A stretch of DNA of 64,000 nt from Nitrospira sp. (GTDB lineage: Bacteria > Nitrospirota > Nitrospiria > Nitrospirales > Nitrospiraceae). This document shows, piece by piece, positions 16,931 through 25,119 of this stretch. Location of the stretch: NCBI GenBank assembly GCA_016873455.1, contig VGXE01000003.1, positions 24,738-88,737 of the forward strand, read 5' to 3'. The translations under genes and the position numbers were made by a program. A model generated the notes under the pieces. That model was not told the origin of the DNA. It saw only the letters and a program-made list of their open reading frames with translations, and did no database searches. Position 1 is the first letter of the stretch. The number at the start of each line of letters is the position of its first letter.

Positions 16931-17935
16931 TTAATCGTCGTGTGAATCTGGGACTAAGGATAGGGTTCCGGCTGGTTTCGTCCGGTTTCGTCCTTCCTGT
17001 TTGGCTTGATACAGGGCTTGATCGGCAGCCTTAATCAAATCAGTGGGGGAAGCGTGTCGCTGAGGGACCAGGCAGGCATATCCGACGCTTATTGTGATGA
17101 TCTCTCCATCCGAATGGGTGATGCCAAGGGACTCAATCCGGCGGCGGAGACTTTTCGCGACCTGCGCGGCTCCGTCAATGGCGGTGCCCGGTAGCACGAT
17201 GACAAACTCATCTCCTCCGTAACGCGCCACTAAGTCGCCGGGACGATTGACGGCGCTGGAGAGCGCGGCAGAGACCTGTTTCAGACAGTCATCGCCGGCC
17301 GTATGGCCCTTGGTGTCATTATACGTTTTGAATCGGTCGATATCGAACATGATGAGGGACAGCGGAGTCGACTCGCGCGCGGCTCTCCGCCACTCTTGGT
17401 CGAGAAAGTCGTCGAATTGCCGCCGGTTGGTAATACCGGTCAATCCATCCAAGCACGAGAGCCGGAGCAACATCTGGTTTGCTTCTTGGAGCTGCCGCAT
17501 GACTTCCAGGAGTTTCTGTTCGCGGGCACGCCGACGGTCGATCTCATGGACGAGGCGCAGCACCGAGCGCACCCGGGTCAACAGCTCGATCTTATTGACC
17601 GGTTTGGCCACATAGTCCATGGCCCCGGCGGCGAATGCCAGTTGGAGATCCACAGGGTCGGTTTTCACTGTGACCATAATAATCGGGGTATCCCGGAAGC
17701 GGTCGATGGATTTGATCTGGCGGCAGGCCTCAATGCCGCTGGTGTGGGGCATCAGGATATCCATGAGGATGATGTCTACGCGTGCAGCGGATTGCTTGCC
17801 TCCGTCGAGGCCAAGATATTTGAATGAGGCGGCGGCAGAGTCCACTGCGATAATGTCTTCATAGCCTGCAGTAGAGAGGATCGACTGGAGCAGCAGGCGG
17901 TCATCAGCGGAGTCGTCGACGATCAGAATGCTCAT
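16931..17935 (-). CDS. Response regulator with diguanylate cyclase (REC-GGDEF)
   Basis: A 334-residue receiver-GGDEF protein that would synthesise cyclic di-GMP on phosphorylation. The start is set at ATG 17935 because the receiver domain begins at MSILIVDDS; the frame is open to 18028 without support. The receiver covers 1-125 with phospho-acceptor D59. The GGDEF domain (about 165-320) has an intact GGDEF active site in [13 protein letters not shown]. The inhibitory-site RxxD (RPGD) lies five residues before it, so product feedback is expected. The gene sits between a receiver/zinc-ribbon gene and the hybrid kinase in one leftward operon, which links the phosphorelay to cyclic di-GMP output. 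Confidence 0.9.
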   Translation of the reverse strand: MSILIVDDSADDRLLLQSILSTAGYEDIIAVDSAAASFKYLGLDGGKQSAARVDIILMDILMPHTSGIEACRQIKSIDRFRDTPIIMVTVKTDPVDLQLAFAAGAMDYVAKPVNKIELLTRVRSVLRLVHEIDRRRAREQKLLEVMRQLQEANQMLLRLSCLDGLTGITNRRQFDDFLDQEWRRAARESTPLSLIMFDIDRFKTYNDTKGHTAGDDCLKQVSAALSSAVNRPGDLVARYGGDEFVIVLPGTAIDGAAQVAKSLRRRIESLGITHSDGEIITISVGYACLVPQRHASPTDLIKAADQALYQAKQEGRNRTKPAGTLSLVPDSHDD

Positions 17936-17985
17936 AGGGTGTGCGCTCGCAAGGGTGAAACTTGGCGGAAGCGTAACAGCTAGTC

Positions 17986-18618
17986 TTAGTAAACTCCAGG
18001 ATAAAGCTTTTTGATGCAGGGCTGGCACAGGCCGTGGCTGAATTCGACACCGGAATGTTCGGATAAGTAGTCTTCCAATTGTTGCCAGAATCCGCCGTCA
18101 TTTCGGATCTTCTTGCAGGATGCACAGATGGGAATCAATCCCCTGAGGACCTTCACTTCTTTGAGGGCCTGTTGCAGCTCGTCGTTGCTGCGGCGGAGAT
18201 CCGCTTCCCGCGCCTTGCGGTGGTCCATTTCCCGCTTCAGGGTTAACGCCGACGCGACCCGTGCGTGCAATTCGACACCATTGACCGGCTTGGCGATGTA
18301 ATCCATAGCCCCTGCCGAAAAGGCCTCTTGCAAGTTGGCCAAATCATTCTTGGCCGTGACCATGATAATCGGAATATCCTTGAGGTGGTCGTGTTGCTTG
18401 ATATGTCGGCAAGCCGCAACGCCATCCATGTCCGGCATGAGCACATCGAGCAGGATCAGATCAATCTGCTGAGGAGGCTCCCCTTCATGGGGAGACAAGA
18501 TCGAAAAGGCGGCCTGCGCCGAATCAGCCGAAACAATATCGGCGTGCCCAGCTTTACTGAGAATGGACTGGAGCAGGAGTCGATGATCGGGAGAGTCGTC
18601 GACGATGAGAATAGCCAT
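17986..18618 (-). CDS. Response regulator with C-terminal Cys-rich (zinc-ribbon-like) output
   Basis: A 210-residue protein: receiver domain 1-122 (phospho-acceptor D58 in [13 protein letters not shown]), a coiled coil at about 125-160, and a C-terminal module with paired cysteines ([17 protein letters not shown], then [15 protein letters not shown]). This CxxC-x(n)-CxxC module with the W-x-x-L-E-x-Y-L core is common after PAS, receiver and kinase domains in environmental bacteria, but its biochemical role is not known to me. It is the first gene of the four-gene phosphorelay operon. Its receiver is closely similar to that of the next gene, which suggests duplication. Confidence 0.85.
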   Translation of the reverse strand: MAILIVDDSPDHRLLLQSILSKAGHADIVSADSAQAAFSILSPHEGEPPQQIDLILLDVLMPDMDGVAACRHIKQHDHLKDIPIIMVTAKNDLANLQEAFSAGAMDYIAKPVNGVELHARVASALTLKREMDHRKAREADLRRSNDELQQALKEVKVLRGLIPICASCKKIRNDGGFWQQLEDYLSEHSGVEFSHGLCQPCIKKLYPGVY

Positions 18619-18675
18619 GGGCTGCCTCTGTTACGCATGCGCCCGTACCCTCGTGCGGGCATTGCGCCTGGGAGA

Positions 18676-18681
18676 AGTATA
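18676..18681 (-). promoter_or_regulatory. Extended -10 promoter for the phosphorelay operon
   Basis: The minus strand reads TGC-TATACT, an extended -10 with no good -35 hexamer, 58 bases before the first gene of the operon. It is the same extended form as the one upstream of the Sel1 gene. Confidence 0.42.
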
Positions 18682-18697
18682 GCAGCGATTGCGAAAG

Positions 18698-19144
18698 CTA
18701 GGTGAGTTTGGCTTTGACCAGGTCGCTAATGTGTTTGCCGTCAACGGCTTGAGCCGTCAAGCGGGCCATCACGGCTTTCATCGCCATTCCCATGTCTTTG
18801 AGAGAGCGAGCCCCTGTCTCTTCCAACACGGAGGCGATGATATGCTCAAGCTCCTGATTCGAAAGGGGTTGTGGCAGGTAGGATTCGATGATGGAGATTT
18901 CTTTCCGCTCTTTTTCTGCCAACTCGACCCGTTGCGCTTTTTCAAATTGCTCAACCGATTCACGGCGTTGCTTGATCAGGGTCGTCATAATCCGGCTCAT
19001 TTCTGCGTCGTCCAGGTCTTTTTTAAGCTCGACCTCCTTATTCAGGATCGCGGCCTTGATCATCCGGATGACGTCCATGCGAAGCTGGTCCCTGGATTTC
19101 ATGGCTAACTTCAGGTCTTCGGTCAAACGGTCGCGTAACGACAT
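18698..19144 (-). CDS. GatB/YqeY domain-containing protein
   Basis: A 148-residue protein of the YqeY family, related to the C-terminal tRNA-binding helical domain of the GatB subunit of the tRNA-dependent amidotransferase. Hallmarks are LRDRLTEDLKLAMKSRDQLRMDVIRMIKAAI, IIESYLPQPLSNQELEHII and DMGMAMKAVMARL, with AQAVDGKHISDLVKAKL at the end. Its function is unproven; a link to tRNA or translation is usually assumed. I choose ATG 19144, which has GAGG at the right distance, over the in-frame GTG at 19150. A good promoter (TTGACT-17-TATGCT) lies upstream. It often neighbours rpsU or dnaG in other genomes, but not here. Confidence 0.88.
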   Translation of the reverse strand: MSLRDRLTEDLKLAMKSRDQLRMDVIRMIKAAILNKEVELKKDLDDAEMSRIMTTLIKQRRESVEQFEKAQRVELAEKERKEISIIESYLPQPLSNQELEHIIASVLEETGARSLKDMGMAMKAVMARLTAQAVDGKHISDLVKAKLT

Positions 19145-19179
19145 ATGCACCTCACTATATGATCGGAGAGTCTTGATGG

Positions 19180-19208
19180 AGCATACGCTGCAGATATCGG
19201 TGAGTCAA
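19180..19208 (-). promoter_or_regulatory. Sigma-70 promoter for the YqeY-like gene
   Basis: On the minus strand, TTGACT (19208-19203) and TATGCT (19185-19180) are separated by 17 bases. The -10 lies 35 bases before the chosen ATG. Confidence 0.62.
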
Positions 19209-19325
19209 CGAGAAGGGGACAGGATTGGCGCCATGGTATTCGCGTCAGGTGGGTAGTATGATGATCACGGTGAGAGGGACCGCATCGTTGGTGTTCGGAG
19301 CGATCGACGAGGCACGGAGTCTCCG

Positions 19326-19952
19326 GTGCTGTTTATTCAGGCGGGTGTCATTGTCGGTGTGTTAAGCGGCATCCTCGGATGCCAGGCGGAGTCATTGCAG
19401 ATCGTGTCGCCGAATGCGGTGTCGGCGGATCCGTTCCCCATTCCGCTGGACGTGCAGCGTGTCGCCGTGTTGTACCCGAAGTCGGTCAGTCCTGAAATGG
19501 CCGATGCGTATAACCGCCTGGAGGAAGCGACCTTTGGTCTGAAGGGGGTTCGCCCGAGCCTGAAAATTGTCGATCGATTGTATTTGCCGGTGGTACTCGA
19601 AGAGCATCGGTTTCAGCTCACCGGATCGGTGGCGGATGAGAGTGCGGTTAGGCTCGGTCGAGTTTTGGGAGTAGACACGGTGCTGATTTATCGGATCAAT
19701 GGTCCCTCTATGCGGGATCGGATGTGGGCGCGGTCTTACCGGGACTTGCCGCCGGTGACTGTCACAAGCAAGATGATCAGAGTGGAAAGTGCCGAGGTGC
19801 TCTATCACAATATCGTGGAGACTGAAATCGAGGAATCGACCTCCTGGGCAAGATCGTTTTTAGACAGGACCACGTATCAGCGGTTGAGTCGAGAAGCGAT
19901 GGAACGGGGCATTGTGCAAACCGTGTTAGAGCTGCGTCAAGCGCTCAAGTAA
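19326..19952 (+). CDS. Predicted lipoprotein of unknown function, 208 aa
   Basis: Starts at GTG 19326. A short hydrophobic signal (FIQAGVIVGVLSGILGC) ends in an ILGC lipobox at about residues 16-19, so the mature protein should be lipid-anchored through the cysteine. The body (IPLDVQRVAVLYPKSVSPEMADAYNRLEE, then LGRVLGVDTVLIYRI) resembles periplasmic proteins related to CsgG/LpoB-type or GNA1162-like lipoproteins that build small sheets around a nucleotide-like fold. That likeness is weak. A second short lipoprotein gene follows 35 bases downstream and the two may be co-transcribed. Confidence 0.68.
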   Translation: MLFIQAGVIVGVLSGILGCQAESLQIVSPNAVSADPFPIPLDVQRVAVLYPKSVSPEMADAYNRLEEATFGLKGVRPSLKIVDRLYLPVVLEEHRFQLTGSVADESAVRLGRVLGVDTVLIYRINGPSMRDRMWARSYRDLPPVTVTSKMIRVESAEVLYHNIVETEIEESTSWARSFLDRTTYQRLSREAMERGIVQTVLELRQALK

Positions 19953-19987
19953 ATTGTAGTGAGTTCAACGTGTCAGAGGAGGGGAGT

Positions 19988-20209
19988 ATGGCAACTGAAC
20001 TGTTGTGGCGCGTGAGTCGAGATCGATGCCTGATGGTGGGATTGATCGGGCTGATGTCGGTGTGGTTCGGTGGCTGTGCAAGTGAGCCGCCGAAATCGTC
20101 CGGAGCGACGATGACGCCGGAGCAAGTCCGCAGCCATGCGGATAAGGGGTTCGATAAATTGAAACAAGAAGAACAACACCGAACCGTCTCTCCGGCAGGA
20201 GCTCACTAA
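19988..20209 (+). CDS. Small predicted lipoprotein, 73 aa
   Basis: The ATG at 19988 has a strong GAGGAGGGG ribosome site. A basic N-terminus is followed by a hydrophobic segment (LMVGLIGLMSVWFGGC) with a GGC lipobox at about residues 27-29; F at -3 is unusual. The mature peptide has only ~45 residues, mostly charged and Gln/Glu-rich, probably helical (TPEQVRSHADKGFDKLKQEEQ). I do not recognise a family. It lies downstream of another lipoprotein gene and overlaps the end of the convergent MFS gene by four bases. Confidence 0.66.
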   Translation: MATELLWRVSRDRCLMVGLIGLMSVWFGGCASEPPKSSGATMTPEQVRSHADKGFDKLKQEEQHRTVSPAGAH

Positions 20210-21651
20210 CGGCGCCGAAATGCGAGTGTCTTCAACGGCTTTAGTAATGGAAGTTCCCACAGCAGCCAATGATGGGCGCGCGGTTCTACCATGCGAGGTT
20301 CCTGGAACGTGCGGAGCAGCGTGGCTGAGACGATCAAGCGGAGCAAGCCGGAAAGAAAGAAGAGAAACGGGAGATTGGAGGCCGGGTGTAGTGCTAAGGC
20401 CCCAAGCTGTAGTGAGGCCGGGACGGCGCTGATAAGCCATGCACCAAGAAGTGTTCCCAATGCCCACCCGATTGCGTTGACAGTGCTGGACACCGCAACG
20501 GCTTTGGCTCGGTCGGCCGGCTGCACTGCATCAAACACGTAGTTATTGAGTCCGAGTCCGAGTCCTGCCCAGACCACTCCTCCAAAGAAGTTCACCACGA
20601 CGAGAAAGGCCCATGCTGTGCTCAGGAGATAGAGCATCGGCAGGATCGCCACGATCAGTCCGGTAAAGGTCAAGAGTGCTTTATTGCCGAAGCGGTCACC
20701 GAACTGGCCCCATGCGGGCAACGTGACGAACTGGCCGATGATCCCCGCCCCAAGCCATGCACCATATTCCCAATAGGCCAGGTGCAGATCCTGGATCATA
20801 TAAATCACGAAAAAGGGGGCAGTCATCAAGACGGCCAAGTGCATCAGACTAGAAAAAAGCAGAAACTGCCGGAAGTTCTTCGTGACTCCTGTACGGAGAA
20901 ACATGCGAAAACCATCGGAGCCGTCGCCAGATTCAGGCTGTGGCAAGTCAGGTACCTTCAGAAGGGAGAACGCCGAGGCGCCTCGGCAAAGTCCTGCGGT
21001 GAGAAACATGACGGCAAACCCTACCCAGAGAGCCTGCTGCTGGTCACAATAGGTGAGGAGTACCCCGCCTGAGGAGAGTGCGAGAAAACTGGTCAGGGCC
21101 ATGATGCGCGATCGTCGCGCGAAATACATGCCTCGCTCGTCAGCGTGGAGACGATCGGTAATAAAGCTGTTCCACGCAGGTGACGTAAAATGGGTAAAGG
21201 TGAAGTACAATGCCACGCATGCAATCAGCAGCCACGGGCCGAACTCGGGCCAGAGCAAGGGCAGAGCGAGAATTGGGATCCACGAAATGGACTGTCCAAT
21301 AAGTCCCCAAAAGATCTGAGCTTTTCGGGTAGGAAACCAGTGAGATACCTTTACTGAGACCAGTTGAGCCCAAGCCCCCAGCAGCTGCGGCATGGCAGAG
21401 AGAATACTCAAATGCAGTGGTGTGGCATGGCTGAGAAGCGCAAAGGCGGAGAGGTATTGTTCGCCTCCGCCTTGCGTGACCGCTTGGAAGAGCCCGTCGC
21501 GTATGCCGAATCGACGCCCCGGTTCTTGATGCAGTTCGTGGTTGGATGGAGCCTGATCTTGTGACCCGGCTTGGGTCTCCTGTACCACTCGTGTATGGGG
21601 GGGCGTCATCTCAGCTTGGTGTCCGTGGATGCTTGCAGGGCACTGTACCAT
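20206..21651 (-). CDS. Major facilitator superfamily transporter
   Basis: A 481-residue inner-membrane transporter with about twelve hydrophobic segments, including FSSLMHLAVLMTAPFFVIYMI and LGAGIIGQFVTLPAWGQFGDRFG. The D-R-F-G stretch fits the MFS loop 2-3 signature (G-x-x-x-D-R-x-G). The substrate cannot be deduced. The start is set at ATG 21651, preceded by GAGGG. This gives a hydrophilic N-terminal extension of roughly 45 residues before the first membrane segment; an internal ATG at 21609 is possible. It is convergent with the small lipoprotein gene and divergent from a secreted protein gene 81 bases away. Confidence 0.82.
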   Translation of the reverse strand: MVQCPASIHGHQAEMTPPHTRVVQETQAGSQDQAPSNHELHQEPGRRFGIRDGLFQAVTQGGGEQYLSAFALLSHATPLHLSILSAMPQLLGAWAQLVSVKVSHWFPTRKAQIFWGLIGQSISWIPILALPLLWPEFGPWLLIACVALYFTFTHFTSPAWNSFITDRLHADERGMYFARRSRIMALTSFLALSSGGVLLTYCDQQQALWVGFAVMFLTAGLCRGASAFSLLKVPDLPQPESGDGSDGFRMFLRTGVTKNFRQFLLFSSLMHLAVLMTAPFFVIYMIQDLHLAYWEYGAWLGAGIIGQFVTLPAWGQFGDRFGNKALLTFTGLIVAILPMLYLLSTAWAFLVVVNFFGGVVWAGLGLGLNNYVFDAVQPADRAKAVAVSSTVNAIGWALGTLLGAWLISAVPASLQLGALALHPASNLPFLFFLSGLLRLIVSATLLRTFQEPRMVEPRAHHWLLWELPLLKPLKTLAFRRR

Positions 21652-21732
21652 AGATCCCTCGGGTGACAAGTGTTGTCCGGCCATCAATATTTGACGATTG
21701 ACCGGGCCTCTGCCCGCCGATACGATCACGCT

Positions 21733-22383
21733 ATGACCCGGTCAGGCTGCCATCGTGTATCCAGGTGCGTGTTGGGACACGCGGTTGCCGGCGTCATGCT
21801 GTTGGCGGGATTGTGCGCAGGACACTCCAGTCTCGCGAAAGATCTTCTCCTACCGAAAGAACAGGCGACCACTGAATTTGGCGCCACGCGGAGTCCGTCG
21901 TTTGACGAACAGCAACAAGGCGTTCCGCAATCACTATTTACTTGGATCAAGATGGCACAAGGCTATGAAGTGGAGTGGGATACATTTGGACGAAAGGGAT
22001 GGTATGCGCAGGATCCCCGGTTGAAACCGGTTAACCCCGGTTCCGTTTTTACACCGCAGACGCCGGCGGTCTACATCGTGTTCGAAGTGGCCCCACTTGA
22101 AGATCCTACACAGTTCGGCGCGCAATGGCGCCAGGAATTGTCCGATGGGCAATTCAGTCGCGAGGTGCTCGGTTACGATGTGCTTGAAGTGCCGGGCCAT
22201 GAACGATATGGCTTTCTTGAGTTAAAGAAGCCCGGTGATGCATGGCCGGTCGGAAATTACGTGGCAGAATTGTATATTTCCCCATTGGGGCAACAGCCGT
22301 TTCATGCAGTGAATCGTGTCGGGATGATGCGTTTTACGATTGATGGGGCTGCCAGGTTTGGCCCACCGGTTCCATCAAAGTAG
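21733..22383 (+). CDS. Predicted secreted protein of unknown function, 216 aa
   Basis: Begins at ATG 21733 with a Sec-type signal peptide: basic residues, a hydrophobic core (VAGVMLLAGLCAGHSSLA) and a probable cleavage after the Ala near residue 36. The mature domain of ~180 residues has strand-rich sequence (AVYIVFEVAPLEDPTQF, GNYVAELYISPLGQQPFHAV), likely a beta-sandwich. I do not recognise the family. No lipobox is evident, so it should be free in the periplasm or outer-membrane associated. It is divergent from the MFS gene, and a 94-residue unknown gene follows 44 bases downstream. Confidence 0.65.
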   Translation: MTRSGCHRVSRCVLGHAVAGVMLLAGLCAGHSSLAKDLLLPKEQATTEFGATRSPSFDEQQQGVPQSLFTWIKMAQGYEVEWDTFGRKGWYAQDPRLKPVNPGSVFTPQTPAVYIVFEVAPLEDPTQFGAQWRQELSDGQFSREVLGYDVLEVPGHERYGFLELKKPGDAWPVGNYVAELYISPLGQQPFHAVNRVGMMRFTIDGAARFGPPVPSK

Positions 22384-22427
22384 CGAAATTATGGTCTCGG
22401 AGATTTGGGTGATGAAAGGGCGGTGAA

Positions 22428-22712
22428 ATGGTTGCGAACGTGAAGGTGACGGACCCAGAGAAACTGGCCTTGCTCTATGAACGATTTCGAGATGTTTGTC
22501 TTGTAGAGAAGGAAGTGTGGAAGGAGATCTTCATGCCGAGAGAGCCAGCCTCAGGTCCGGTCCGTACAAATATCCAAGATCGGTATACCGTGGAGATTGA
22601 CGATCCTACGGTTGAGGATGCCCTTGATGCGAACATTCCGCTTGGGGCAGCCGCCCTCGGCGCCGCCATCCAAGAATACCGCACGCATATTTCTTTCTAT
22701 GGAAAAGGGTGA
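22428..22712 (+). CDS. Hypothetical protein, 94 aa
   Basis: A small soluble protein without signal peptide, membrane segment or cysteine pairs. The N-terminal half looks helical (DPEKLALLYERFRDVCLVEKEVWKEIF); the C-terminal half is acidic and ends in AALGAAIQEYRTHISFYGKG. GGGCGGTGAA upstream of ATG 22428 is a weak ribosome site. I do not recognise it. Codon use matches the surroundings, which favours a real gene. A 10-bp-stem hairpin follows between its stop and the end of htpX. Confidence 0.5.
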   Translation: MVANVKVTDPEKLALLYERFRDVCLVEKEVWKEIFMPREPASGPVRTNIQDRYTVEIDDPTVEDALDANIPLGAAALGAAIQEYRTHISFYGKG

Positions 22713-22731
22713 TGCGGATATCGCTGGATCC

Positions 22732-22755
22732 GGCAGCGGCGTCTTCGCCGCTGCC
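22732..22755. terminator. GC-rich hairpin between convergent genes
   Basis: A perfect ten-base stem, GGCAGCGGCG at 22732-22741 and CGCCGCTGCC at 22746-22755, with loop TCTT. It lies between the 94-residue gene and htpX, whose 3' ends face each other. There is no T-run, so termination may be weak or factor-assisted. Confidence 0.55.
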
Positions 22756-22784
22756 GTCCTGCAGCCTGGTAGCGATTGGGGGAC

Positions 22785-23672
22785 TTACAAACGTTGGAGT
22801 GCTGCGATGCGAGCTTCAATCGGTGGGTGTGTCGAGAATAAGCTCATGAATCCACCGGATTGGCCGGAGATTTTCATCGTGGCGAGCGCATCTTGCGGTG
22901 CGTGCTGAAATTGGGTGCGAGTCACCCATCGGTCAATAGCCTGGAGCGCACTGATCATGGAATCTTTTCCGTACACTTTTGCCGCAAAGGCATCGGCTCC
23001 AAACTCCCGACGACGTGAAAACCAACTGATCACGATGGAGGCCAGGATGCTGACAATGATCTGAAGCACCAAGGACAGGCCAAATCCTAAGGCGGCCTGA
23101 TCCCGTTCCGCAAAGAATCGCCGCACCCACATGGCGATGTAATAGACGAAGGTATTCATGAGTCCGGCCAGGACGGTCGTGGCGAACATGTCGCCGTTGT
23201 ACACGTGACCCATTTCGTGAGCCAGGACCGCCTTCACCTCGCCTTCCTTGAGGTTGTGTAGTAATCCCGTTGAAACGGCCACCATAGAATTGTTCTTGCT
23301 CGGTCCTGTCGCGAAGGCATTGGGGTCTGGAGAATCGTAGACCCAGACCTCGGGCATGGTAATCTGTAGACGCTGGGCAATGTCCTGCACGGAACCAAAA
23401 ATAAGTTGTTCAGCGTGAGAACGAGGTTGGGTAATCTGCTGGCAGTTGAGCATGGCTCTCGCCATTTGTTTCGAGAACGCCAAACTGATGAATGCCCCGC
23501 CGAATCCGAACATCGCGGCCCATACCAAGGACGTCAGATCAACGGAACCCCTGACGTCAATTCCGAACATCGGCAAAATCACATTGACGACGATTGGAAC
23601 CGTGATGGACAGCGTCACCATGATCAGAATATTGGTAATCAGCAGCAGGCCAATACCTTTGAGCCACTTCAT
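22785..23672 (-). CDS. htpX: Membrane zinc metalloprotease HtpX
   Basis: A 295-residue HtpX-type protease of the inner membrane, involved in quality control of misfolded membrane proteins. Two N-terminal membrane segments (GIGLLLITNILIMVTLSI and a second near 35-55) are followed by the zinc site HEMGH near residue 150, two further hydrophobic segments, and the downstream Glu ligand in RRREFGADAFA. The start at ATG 23672 has a near-perfect AAGGAGG ribosome site. The frame opens further up without support. The active-site residues are all present. A TATAAT element lies 63 bases upstream on the minus strand. Confidence 0.92.
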   Translation of the reverse strand: MKWLKGIGLLLITNILIMVTLSITVPIVVNVILPMFGIDVRGSVDLTSLVWAAMFGFGGAFISLAFSKQMARAMLNCQQITQPRSHAEQLIFGSVQDIAQRLQITMPEVWVYDSPDPNAFATGPSKNNSMVAVSTGLLHNLKEGEVKAVLAHEMGHVYNGDMFATTVLAGLMNTFVYYIAMWVRRFFAERDQAALGFGLSLVLQIIVSILASIVISWFSRRREFGADAFAAKVYGKDSMISALQAIDRWVTRTQFQHAPQDALATMKISGQSGGFMSLFSTHPPIEARIAALQRL

Positions 23673-23734
23673 CGATATCCTCCTTGGGATAGGTGCACTC
23701 ACGTGTCCTGTTCGTAAGTCCTGGACGTGTCTAG

Positions 23735-23740
23735 ATTATA
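23735..23740 (-). promoter_or_regulatory. -10 element upstream of htpX
   Basis: The minus strand shows a perfect TATAAT within TTGTGTATAAT, 63 bases before the htpX start. No good -35 is seen at 16-18 bases. Confidence 0.45.
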
Positions 23741-23952
23741 CACAAATGCATCTGCAAGAGACACCCGCCGTCAACGTGTATTGACAGGGAACATAAGACT
23801 GTACCAGGGAAAGTCAAGGAACCGAAGGCTCTGATGCATGGGTGTCGGGTTGACCCTTTTCAGATGTTCCTGTTAGAAGGTCCTCATCTTGTAATCTTCT
23901 TCCGGCGAGAACAGCGGTAGCGAGGCTAGCCACCGCATTTAGAAAAGGTGTT

Positions 23953-25017
23953 ATGCGCCAAGGGCTTACGATGGTTACCAGGACTGTTTCTTCCAAGCGG
24001 GAGTTGCTCCGCGATCTGTTGAAGCAGGTATCACGATTGTTTTACACGACGCTGGTCGTAGTGCCGGCGGATGTGCGCGATCAAGTCAGTCTTGCCTATC
24101 TGTTTGCCAGAGCGGCCGACACGATTGCCGATACGGACTTGATTGATCGGTCACGGCGGTTAGAGTTTCTTAGCCAACTCAAGGGACAGTTTGTCAGTGA
24201 TCAGATTGTGTGGGGGCAAGTCCAGGATATCCAGCGGGCGCTCGGACCGGTCCAGCACGATTCAGCCGAGCGAACGTTGCTCGAGCGATTGGATGAGTGC
24301 TTCGGGCTTTTCCAAGATTTTTCGCCGGATGATCGACGCCGGGTGCAGCGGCTTATGACCACGTTGACGCAAGGCATGGAAATGGATTTGAGCCTGTTCC
24401 CCGGGAAATCTGCGGACGAACTTGTGGCGCTGAAGACGCCCGGTGATCTGGATCGGTATACCTATTACGTTGCCGGATGTGTGGGAGAGTTTTGGACCGA
24501 TTTGATGTGCGCCCATCGAAAGGCCCTGGCCTCGTGGAATGTGCGGGAGATGTCGGAGGTCGGTGTTCGGTTTGGGAAAGGCCTGCAATTAACAAATATC
24601 GTCAAGGACATTGCCCATGATCTGCAGAAGGGCCGATGTTATGTGCCTGAGCCGATGCTGGCTGAGGCAGGATTGACGCCAGAGGATTTGCTTGATCCCG
24701 CCAATCTGCCGAGGTTTCGGCCGGTGTTGAGCAAACTCGTTCGCATGGCGACCGACCATCTCGACCAAGGGTGGCTCTATACGATGTCTATCCCGCGCTA
24801 TGAAACCAGGTTGCGGCTGTCCTGCATGTGGCCGATTCTTTCGGCTGGGGAGTCGCTCAAGCTGGTCCTCCACTCGCCCGATCTCCTGAATCCCTCAGTG
24901 AAAGTCAAAATTCCACGTAGCAAGGTCTATCGCATCTTGGCCATGACGACTGGCACCGTCGCCTGCGGATATTCCGGCACTGCATACTGGGGACATTTGC
25001 GGAAGCAGATCGCGTAA
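23953..25017 (+). CDS. Squalene/phytoene synthase family protein
   Basis: A 354-residue head-to-head prenyl synthase. It condenses two farnesyl (or geranylgeranyl) diphosphates to presqualene/squalene or phytoene. Two Asp-rich motifs bind Mg-diphosphate: DTIAD at 56-60 and DIAHD near 219, within the family signature LQLTNIVKDIAHDLQKGRCYVP. Length and the YFYVAG-like YYVAGCVGEFW segment fit farnesyl-diphosphate farnesyltransferase-type enzymes better than HpnC/HpnD. The C-terminal ~50 residues contain a hydrophobic stretch that may touch the membrane. I therefore favour squalene synthase for hopanoids, but phytoene synthesis is not excluded. The start may be ATG 23953 or 23971. Confidence 0.82.
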   Translation: MRQGLTMVTRTVSSKRELLRDLLKQVSRLFYTTLVVVPADVRDQVSLAYLFARAADTIADTDLIDRSRRLEFLSQLKGQFVSDQIVWGQVQDIQRALGPVQHDSAERTLLERLDECFGLFQDFSPDDRRRVQRLMTTLTQGMEMDLSLFPGKSADELVALKTPGDLDRYTYYVAGCVGEFWTDLMCAHRKALASWNVREMSEVGVRFGKGLQLTNIVKDIAHDLQKGRCYVPEPMLAEAGLTPEDLLDPANLPRFRPVLSKLVRMATDHLDQGWLYTMSIPRYETRLRLSCMWPILSAGESLKLVLHSPDLLNPSVKVKIPRSKVYRILAMTTGTVACGYSGTAYWGHLRKQIA

Positions 25018-25119
25018 TTTCTCGGTCAGACGGGGGCGGAACGGTCACCTTTTATTCCTGCCATACTTCCATTAAGATGCGAACACGTGTGACGTCGCGT
25101 TCTATGCGAGGGACTTCGA

